From: Symbiodinium natans
Lineage: Eukaryota > Sar > Dinophyceae > Suessiales > Symbiodiniaceae
Direction of reading: 5' to 3'
NCBI GenBank assembly: GCA_905221605.1
Contig: CAJNDS010002233.1
Span: forward strand, 294,501-358,500
DNA: 64,000 bases
Shown: positions 55,565-64,000 of the stretch, in pieces
Position numbering within the stretch: position 1 is the first letter of the stretch
How the letters are laid out: every line of letters starts with the position of its first letter
Translations under genes and position numbers: made by a program
The notes under the pieces: model-generated
Told to the model about the DNA's origin: nothing
The model's input: the letters and a program-made list of their open reading frames with translations, nothing else
Database searches by the model: none

Positions 55565-58500
55565 CTCATCACCGTCAATTTCTTCATTCGCAGCGTTCTG
55601 GATGTCGTCCCAGTCACCCTGGAAATCTGCATTCCCAGCTTAGCACCGTTCGCCCACAGTCCCAAGCAGATACGGCCCTGCAACAAATACACTCCTTCTT
55701 GCCCACTGGCCCCCTGAACTGTGCATAGAATCGCTACGTCTCATTGTTGGCTCGGACATCGAACTTCGGACGGTGGGTGGGATAGCTAGTTTTGACTGGG
55801 GATTCAAGGTTCAGGGTTTAGGGTTTGGGGTTCAGGCTAAGCCCTGGGCCCAGCCTCAATAAGCTTCAAGCGCTTGCCGTACGTCTGCTTGACATACCGG
55901 AATGCACCGCCCACATACCTCATCCCGGGGCTTCGTGTCTTAGGGGCATCTTCCCAAAGAGGTCGGTTGCAATCTTGGGCGGAAGGCAGCTCTAGCGTGG
56001 GAGACCTGCATGACAGGGCTCCGCCCAGAATCCCCCCACTTGTTGCTTTCAGCTTCTTCGACAGCAGCACTCGCCGAGGCAGCCATGACTACACCACCAT
56101 ACATTGCGACCCAAAGCATGACTTCCAATAAAGGAAACAAAAAAGACATGGCAATGGCCTGGGACGACGATATCAGAAACCAACCAAACAGCAAAGAAAG
56201 ATTCTGCAAAGAGGCTGGCTGCAGTAAACAAAGCAGAGGCAGCAAACCAGCGTCAAAACCAACACGTGTCCACATCACAGCCGACAGCCGAACGCCGTAA
56301 CTTTACACCAATAGCGCCTATAAAGGCAGATCATGCTTGCGCCTTGATCTACACTGCCCTAACCTTCTTCCAGCTTGGCGGCAGCAGGATTTGCCGCCAT
56401 ACAGCGCCGGCGCCGGGCGGCAACTCCTGTAAGGCGGGCATGGGGTTTGTGTTTTTGGGTTTGAAAACGTTTTGGTGGTGGTCGGCATATTTTCTTTGTC
56501 GGGAGGGGTGAGGTGAGCCCGTGCGCACTCCACGCAAACATATGACCACGTACATAAATGGATCTTTCTCTACATATGCCTCTATGTATATCCGTATGAA
56601 CCATGTGTCATGCGACTGTGTCTTGAGAGAGAAGAGGAAAGGGATAGAGAGGGAGAGAGATTGATACGTGACTACAGAGGATACGCTGAGAAACTGTCGT
56701 GTAATCCACAGTTTCTCGACTGGGACCGAAACCCTGAACCAGATCTGTCCTGAGATACATTCTGCATCAGCACCTCGAGAAAGGTGTCCTGAGTCCAGGA
56801 GAGTGGGGAAAATCTCCGAAATTCAAGGTTCTGCTTGTGTTTGGGGCTTCGGGGTTTGGTGTTTCAGGGCTTCTTCGTCAGGGCGACGTCCGCAACGCGA
56901 AGATAGCGAGCCCTGGAAGAGTGGCTTGGGCAAGGGGTCGTGCCTGCAGACTGCTTTCTTGCCTGGGCCTAAGCTGGAGAATTGCTCCAGGTAGTCAATT
57001 CAGCCCGACCCAAGCTCCATGCAACCCCGACACCAGGTGACCTTGGGTTCATGGCTTAGGGAAGTTGATGGTTTTGGGCGGTTTTAGGCTTTGATGGCCC
57101 GAAGGCCCGAAGTCCATGGGGCCCAGCGGCAGCAACTAAACCTGCGCGCACCTGGGTCACTTCGTACTGAAGGTGCCTTTGCTGCTGCTCTCTTGGGTCC
57201 CTACTAGCTGGTTCTTAGTAGGGAATGGGGGGATAACGGCCCCAAAAATACCCTTTAAGGGATGACATAGGGCCCTCATTCCCTCATTCCCTACTAAGAA
57301 CCTGGGGGCCTAAGCTTTGAACGACTTTGGGATGAGGCTGTTGCAGAGAGTTCCAAGCAGCGTTCATGTTGACTTGCACAGCTCAGTTACCTATTGGGCG
57401 TTTCCCAAAATATTTTTTGTGGTCCTTATTGTAAAGGGATCCTACTATGTGGGGATCTATATTGGGGGGTCCCTTAATATCGTAAACCCGCATAGGTACC
57501 ATAAACAGAAGGCCAGCTCTAACTCATGTCGCCCACACCCGCGCCAACAACATCCAACAACAGAGGCTCGCCAGCAAGGAGGTGTTGGTTCAACCCGCCC
57601 AAAACAGGACCTGTGCCTCAACCCCAAACCTTAGACCCCAAAAACCCCAAAATGAAACCCTAACCCTCAAGAACCCTCAAGAACTCTCAAGCCCTAAACC
57701 CTCAAGCCCCAGAACCCCCCAAACCCCACGAGCACCGAACCCTGAAACGTGGCTCTAAGCTCAGCCGGGCCGCTTAAAGGCCAGGGTCTCCTTCAGGGCC
57801 AGGCAAAATTAATAAAGAACCTTTACGACTTTGGGCTTCTTGGGGTTTTGCTTGGGCCTTAAGGTTTCTTTGGGGGGGTTTTGTGGGCTTTTTAGGGTTT
57901 TAGGGTGTTTACGGGTTTAGGGCTGCGTGGGGGTCATACAGGGATGACTGTAGGGATCCCGGCCCCCTGTTTGAGCTAAGCTTATCCAGTTTCGGGTCTT
58001 TGTGTTGGGGTGGCTTGTGGGCCTGGCTTGGATCGTAGGCCTTGCTGGGGCCTACGGATCCAGGCCCTGAGTTGGGGGGCTCAGTTTGGCGTGATGCGGG
58101 CGGTCGATCACATTTGTATGGGCCCTTACCCAAAGGGCCTGCCATGGAGAATGATAGGTACACGGCGTGAGCTTTGTAACAAGCCAAGCCCTCGCCAACT
58201 CCTTCATTCATCTCAATCCTTTCTGCCAAGGCACAGTGTAGGTCTTCAGCGCATCCGGGTCGTCCGCCTTTTCTACAACCACGCGGAACCCGTTGAAAAG
58301 CCGCAGAGACATCACCGCCCGGGGCGTAGTAAATAGATCCTGCAACGTGGGGCAAAGGTCGTCTGGGTGTGGGAGTCTCGGAGAGCCCTCTTGGGCTTTG
58401 GAGCTTCAGGGCTTCATGGTCCGAGGGTGGCGTCTCCAACACCTCTCATCCGGCACCCGAATCGCCCCCGAGCCCGCCCCAGTAGTAAGCTGCAAATCCT

Positions 58501-60237
58501 GACCCCTCTTCCGTTTACAAGCCCCCGCCTTCAGCACAAACACCGAGCTTGAGAGGGCACAATACCTGCAGCTTTATCAGTTTAGGGTTTTCAGGTTGGG
58601 GGGATTCTGCGTCGGGACACAGGATGTCACCCAGCTGCTCCCGATCGCGGCCGGCAGCATCCCTGGGACAGGGGCTCAGGCATCAGAATGCCCTTCTCAA
58701 CCCCCAAACTGTTTGTCTTTGACACAACAAGGGGGCGCTAAAGTCCTAAAGGATCCCAAGCAATCCAACCGAGACCTTGCCCCCTGAAGTCAGGCCCCAG
58801 TCACATCAGGAGCTGCCAGGAGGACCTCAGGATCTGAACGTCGTGGACCGGCCTCGGGGGCGGATCCAGGGTCGCCCAGGGTCCCCCCTTTTCGCAGGTG
58901 CCCCTTTTGCTGATAAAGTCGATACTCAATTTCATGACCTCCATATGGGCCTCCTAAGAGCGAGTCTGGTTCAAAAGAATCCCCACCGAACCCCTCGACC
59001 CCAAAGAATGATCGTCACTACGAGAGTGCGAAGCTGAACGACAACCCCCAAACCCCCTCCCCGCTGAGGATTTCTACAGAGGACGGTGAGTAGGCCGAGT
59101 AGGCAGAGTAAGATTGGAGGCTCAGGATTCTGTAAAGGGAAGACCGGGCACAGCTTGAGCAGCTCGAAGGACTCCCCGAACGCCTCATCCATACCAGGAG
59201 TGATGTTGCTAAAACCTGGCGCGCATGACTTCTGATCTTTTGGGGGGGGGGGGGGGGGTCTCTATTCTAGTGTGCATTCTTTACAGCCTTTGGTAAAAAG
59301 GGCAGAGAGCTCGCTGGCGCCTTTTGAGGAGCTTCAGGGGCTTAGGGGCGGCCTGGACCTTGAGTCTTGAGGACTGAGTGACACATAGCCTGAAGCGAGC
59401 GCCATCCTGTGTGCCCCCACCTCAACCACCCCCACCCCAAAACTTTGCCTGGACGAAGCACCCCTAAACTCAAAAAACCCTACATCCAGGTGAAAACCTT
59501 GTTTCGAGCTAGGGGCAATTGTTTGAAGCCTAGGGGGGGAACCCGTCACACCCGAAGCCCAAGGCTCGACACGAAGTTCAGGGTTTGGAGGTGAGGGCTT
59601 GGTAATTTTGAGGGGTTTGTAGCCCTAAGCCCTAAACCCTAGACCTTAAACCCGAAAACCCTTATAAACCCTTTCAGTTTGGGGTTTAGCATTTCGGGTT
59701 TGGAGGTGTAGGGTGCAGGGCTGGCAGCGTAAGGTTTCGGGCGCACGATCTCAAAGTTGACGTCAGGTGCCCCTGAAACTTAAAACCTTAAACCCTCAAT
59801 CCAGCAAAGCCCCTCAACCCTGAACCCTAACTCTACACCCTACGATGGGCCCTGACCCCCCAGCCCCCAAACCCTAAGGGAACGACGCCTGAAAACTCGT
59901 CCCAGCGGCCGTCCGAACCCGAGAGCCCATCCAGATTGGAATCGGCGTCCAACTGCTCGGTCTTCTCGCAGAAGATCGCGTCCTCCAAGGCGAAAAGACT
60001 GGGTCACACTGGAAACCCTGTGTAGGGCTTGTGGGCTTAAGGTGCACAGCGGACAGGATGAAACTGAGCGTGCGATCAGCCCCGAAGATTCGGACTTGGG
60101 GCAACCTCCAGGCCTTGTGGGGTTGAGGGGTTGAGGTTTGGGGCTCAAGGTTGCCAGTTGGACACAAGCCATCATGGCACCACTGTAACGAACAGCTCCT
60201 GCTCGACCTCCCGCAACACGTCAGCATCTTCTGCCAT
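55565..60237 (-). CDS. Globin-ion channel gene, 5' exons with first globin-like domain
   Basis: Start of the gene that ends at 32520. Exons: 60190-60237 (ATG; MAEDADVLREVEQELF; donor GTTACA), 59889-59982 (acidic, DAIFCEKTEQLDADSNLDGL), 59145-59183 (AFGESFELLKLCP), 58235-58339 (DLFTTPRAVMSLRLFNGF), 57774-57790 (a 17-nt exon, ETLAF), 57146-57176 (HLQYEVTQVR), 56750-56788 (DTFLEVLMQNVSQ), 55855-55918 (YVGGAFRYVKQTYGKRLKLI), about 55565-55618 (acidic linker). LFTTPRAV...ETL-FKHL...YVGGA is the signature I recall for globin domains of this dinoflagellate family. The first two exons rest on phase and signals only. Exons are probably missing between 59889 and 59183 and between 56750 and 55918. Whole gene: 27.7 kb, about 900 codons located, minus strand throughout. 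Confidence 0.77.
57210..57302. mobile_element. MITE-like inverted repeat, family C
   Basis: A 93-bp unit with perfect 18-bp inverted termini (GGTTCTTAGTAGGGAATG). A single copy was seen in this window, in the intron 57177-57773. Confidence 0.75.
57391..57495. mobile_element. MITE-like inverted repeat, family A
   Basis: Opposite-orientation homologue of 29652-29758. The right end is ATCGTAAACCCGCATAGG and the interior keeps GGATCC and GGTCCTTATTGTAAAGGG. Same intron as the family C element. Confidence 0.7.
59238..59258 (+). repeat. G homopolymer
   Basis: A run of about 18 G. The length is probably unreliable in assembly. Intronic in the channel gene. Confidence 0.9.
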
Positions 60238-63200
60238 TGCAAAGCTTAGCTTGAGCAACGGGGAGAAGCCCTTCAAGACGTTATGTCCGCCACCAAGGAC
60301 CACAAATAGCAGTCTCTGCCTCACTTGAACCTACTCACAGTGGCTGTTCCAGTACGCTTAGCCATCCTCAACACAGGCTTGAGTTCTGAAAAGCGAACTG
60401 CGACAAGCGCACAGGAACTGCAGTTATTCGTGAAGTGTGGTGCGACCGCGGCAGCAGCGACAATGCCTATGCAAGGCTGGCTAGGTTATGGCTGGGTTGC
60501 TCAGCTTGAAAATCATGCTCTGTATACGGCCACCCATGAGTCACCTTTTTTCGAGGCTTCCGCGAACAGTCGGCCAGCTCATTGGCTGGCGGCAAAGGCG
60601 GCCATGAGCCACGTTCACGTCAAGCCCCGGGGTTTCAGCTCTTGCCGGCGCTCTTGCTTGCAATGCTTGGCAGACTTGGCAGACTTGGCAGACGTGTCAG
60701 GATCCTGGAACTTCGACTCGGCACAAGCGGCCCTGGCACCGGCGGAGAAGGCTTCGGTGCACACGCTCCGCTCAGCAGAGGCTCCCACTGAGGATGACCG
60801 CCACAAGGCACGGAAGCCTGGCGGACGTGGCATGCACAACGCCGCCTCCCTTTGCCGCAGCTGCTCCGAGCATCGCCAAGGAAGCCCGGAAGCCTGCGTG
60901 GGTTGCTGCGTGGGTTGCTGCGTGAGTTGCAAGAGGGACCGCTTTGATGCGGGCAGCTCCCACCTTTGTGCATGTTGCGCAGCAGGTGGCTCAACGCCGA
61001 GGCTAGCTGGCGGCCTTCGGCCGCTCCGCACCTTCGAAAGCCTCCACTATCCGCAGTGGCGTGAGGAGGCCATCCACGAAGGAGGCGATCAGAGCAGCCG
61101 GTGCGAACGAAGATTCATCACACACGGAGGTGCTGCACTGTATCCGCAAGCCTTAAAGATCCTAGTTGCCTAGCTGTCTAAGCCTAGGCCTCCGCGTGGT
61201 TGCTTGTGTGCCTCTGGGGGTACCTGCCGTGGCACACGCACTGACACGCTGCATTGGCAAGAGCAAAAGAGCGAGCAGAGACCTCGCCTAGCTTGCGAAA
61301 TCCATGTGAACCCTACCAGGGACCGTCTTCGCTCGCTCTTAGGTCGGCAGCCTGAGCTGAGAACCGTTCATTAACTTCAAGATTTCAAGCTGAGCCACAA
61401 AAGACACAAGAGCAACAGCTGCTGCTGCTCCTCTTGTGCGTGTGGCTTTGCGAGCAGCCGGTCACTCGCCTGAGTTGCGAGCGCCGCTGCGCGCGAAGGA
61501 TGCGTCTTGGAGAAGCTCGCGTGTGGGGCACCGAGGGACCTTGCCTAGCAGAAACTCAGCCTCCAAGATGCGCGACGGGGGCCAGGGCTTCATCCACGTC
61601 ATCTCACTTTGCTTGTCGCAGCAGCATGTCGCAGCAGCATGACTCAGCTGCATGCCTTATGAATGCTAGGACTATGAGAAAACAGCAGGCACGAGAGCAG
61701 GCCCAACCGCGGCATTTCCCACAGCCCTTAAGGGTGTGCCTCGGGGAGCTCAGGGGTGCGACAGAATGTTGTTTAATGCAAGGTTTTAAAGAGCTTGGCG
61801 TCCCTGAGGTTGGCAAATTCACTTAGCCTTCCTCGACCTTACACAGAAGCCTCCGTGAGCACGTCATGCAGAAAGAGCGGGGCGCAACACAGACTGCAGA
61901 ACTAGCACGACTCGCAGCCAATGTGGCAGGTACTGAGAGCCTCCGAGCGCTTGCAAGAAAGTACTCGGGCCCTGTACCCTAAAAACCCCCCGAGAGGCCC
62001 TGCACCCGAAAACGCCGCTGTCTGCAGCACGCCTTGGGTCTCTGCAAGCCTACCAAGTATGGATGAAACTGAACGGTTGCCTTCCAAGACCCTATATGCT
62101 TCTTCCTGACTGCCTCGGTGGCAAAACAAGGAAACGCAACGCCCAATTAGCCCATAGTACTAGTAGTAGAAGGAGTTGTACAGCTCAGAAGCCTTCCACG
62201 TGTCAATGGAACTGCGCGGAAACAGCCCTTGACAAGGTGAACACTGGAGCTTGCTTGGCACATCACACAAGGCAGCCCACGTTTGAGGCGCGCCTTTTTC
62301 AACCCCAGGGAGACGGCCCAGTTGGACCCCGCTCTCGAAGCGCAGGGTCCAAGGCCCAAGTGAGGGTGCTTTTTCCGCTTGGCATGTCAGTGCATATCGA
62401 CTTGGGCTTCGTGTCCACTGAGTCCGGGGCCATCGCCTGTTGAAGAGACGCTGTGGGAAGTCAGGTCGGGCATCCTCTGTGGGCATCTGTCAATGCCGGC
62501 GGGCAGGGAAACAGAACGAAACAGGTCAACGAAGCCATGAGAAACCATGCACATACCGTGCGAAGCTGTACGAAGTCTCATGTGCACGGATCAATCTGTA
62601 CTTCGCGGAACTCCGCGCAGACTGGCCAGAGCCCCAGGAAGTTTAGCAAATTTCAGGCGTGCTTCTGGAGATGCTTGGAGTCCGGAAGGAAACACATGCC
62701 AGATCTACATGCCACTCTACTCCCGGGCAGCATGTAGAAACCTTGGCCCCCAGTTATACTTATACACCTCATCTCATGGCAAAGCTGTTTAATCTAAATC
62801 CTCTACATCCTCCAACTAACCTTTGGCATGCCATCTTGTGCCGAAGCTTCTTCGGAACTTTAATTTGAGCCGCGATCGCTGGATCAGCGTGCAGCTACAC
62901 CTGACCAGCCCCGTTCAAGAAGAAGTCAAAATGACCCTAAGGCCGGTGAATCTGGCACTGATCGGTACTGCTAGATGCCTAGACCTCACACGGATCCGCA
63001 CCTCTGTTCCAGGCGTTGCTGGTCCGGCGCGCCTACGTCTGCTCGGCCCTCCATTCAGCGAGAAACAGGGTCCTGTGCAGACCTTTTTGGCTTAGCCAGG
63101 CCTGGGAGGAAAGCACTCCCATTCGGCACACAGAGAGACAGCTGCCCTTCTTAGGCGTTTAAGACTTCTAGTAAAGCTTTGTCGTATGCTTCCCGCTTGG

Positions 63201-64000
63201 GCAGACCTGCCGGAGCGGCGCCGCTACGGAGCAGCCAGCAGCGCAAAGGTCGCAGAAGTCGGGGAGGGTGCACGCTCTAATGGGCTAATGACTGGAGCGC
63301 ATGCGCAGGGAACAGCTGAGAAGCACTTTCACCTCCGTAGGAGCTTAGCCCCTGGGCCAAGTTAGAACATACCTTGGAAAAAAAGAGGACCGGAGTTCGT
63401 GTCCATGCAATCTGCAGCGAGCAAAACAGGCAACAGTCCAGAGTCGAAGCCATTTATCAAAACCATCACAGAGATCGCCTGCGAGGTCGCTGAGCATCGT
63501 GAACAGATCGACAGATTGCGGCGGCGTGAAGAGCATGGACGCTACCAGCATGACGAGGCTTTTGCAGGTTGAAGGCTGCTGTTCGCAACCCGAGTTCCGA
63601 GGACATAGCCTCCAAGGCACACCCTGTCTTTGCCAGACATGAGTCTTTGCAAGACTCTAAGGGCTCGGGACAGGGCAGCGTGCTTGATTCGGTGCTGCTG
63701 CTGATAAGGCCTGAGAGCAAGCTGGGAAGGACGGACAATCACGAAGCCAAGCTGATTACCAAGCACATCGATGCAATCAATCAGGGCGAGTCCCAAGAAG
63801 CGAGGTCCTCCGAACATGTCTTAGCTCCCATTCTGAAAGCACGGAGGAAAGCCTCCGCCTGCAACGCCACAACAGTTGTCACGGCTTCCCAGCAATTTCT
63901 GCGCCCAGGTTCAGAAGAACCTCGACACAGCCAAGCATGCACACATCCGGGCGGCAGCAACGGCAGACAAGAAGTCACAGCAGCACCACGGAGCGACAAA
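60238..64000. other. Region upstream of the channel gene; no confident gene
   Basis: Almost free of telomere-like repeats, unlike the rest. A 282-codon plus frame at 60325-61173 is Cys- and Ala-rich and contains two small tandem repeats (CAGACTTGG-type near 60672-60703 and GGTTGCTGCGT near 60897-60930). The opposite strand is also open, so I do not call it. From 63554 to the right edge a plus frame of at least 148 codons stays open after an AG acceptor (TTTTGCAG at 63562-63569) and could be part of an exon. No family was recognised. The promoter of the channel gene, if any, should lie near 60240-60400. Confidence 0.3.

Noticed and set aside
1-64000. CRISPR arrays, rRNA genes, prokaryotic operons
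   Set aside because: No direct-repeat/spacer pattern or rRNA core sequence was seen, and gene structure is eukaryotic.

Overview
This window looks like nuclear DNA of an alveolate alga, most likely a dinoflagellate. Four signs support that. Multi-exon genes splice mainly at GC and GA donors as well as GT, with acceptors usually read as AG followed by G. TTTAGGG-type (plant/alveolate) telomere-like repeats, mostly degenerate, fill introns and intergenic DNA on both strands. Two identical LTRs contain the last 10 bases of the dinoflagellate spliced leader. One gene encodes globin-like domains fused to an ion channel, an architecture I associate with dinoflagellates. No species is claimed.

Layout. 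1-2457: repeat-rich DNA with unresolved exon-like pieces. 2463-11296: a complete LTR element with 288-bp LTRs (no difference seen by eye), a CAGGG target duplication, a half-tRNA(iMet)-type primer site and a polypurine tract. It carries three long overlapping ORFs for RNA-binding proteins (WW, S1, MLLE and CCCH domains) and no recognisable protease, reverse transcriptase, RNase H or integrase. 12817-14286 (-): an intronless ZIP metal transporter. 14287-21867: unresolved. 21868 to about 30860 (-): a gene of at least 16 small exons for a 5-formyltetrahydrofolate cyclo-ligase-like (MTHFSD / COG0212 type) protein. 32520-60237 (-): a 27.7-kb gene of more than 40 small exons for two globin-like domains followed by a repeat/linker region and a six-helix cation-channel core. 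One of its introns holds a 2-kb AT-rich island of decayed foreign-looking coding DNA. 60238-64000: no confident gene.

Exon boundaries were placed by hand from reading-frame phase and resemblance to family members recalled from memory. Exons that join in phase and match the family are solid. Exon-like stretches without a family match are not reliable here, because several convincing frames proved to be antisense to, or inside introns of, the resolved genes. Short inverted-repeat (MITE-like) families and microsatellites are scattered through introns and intergenic DNA.
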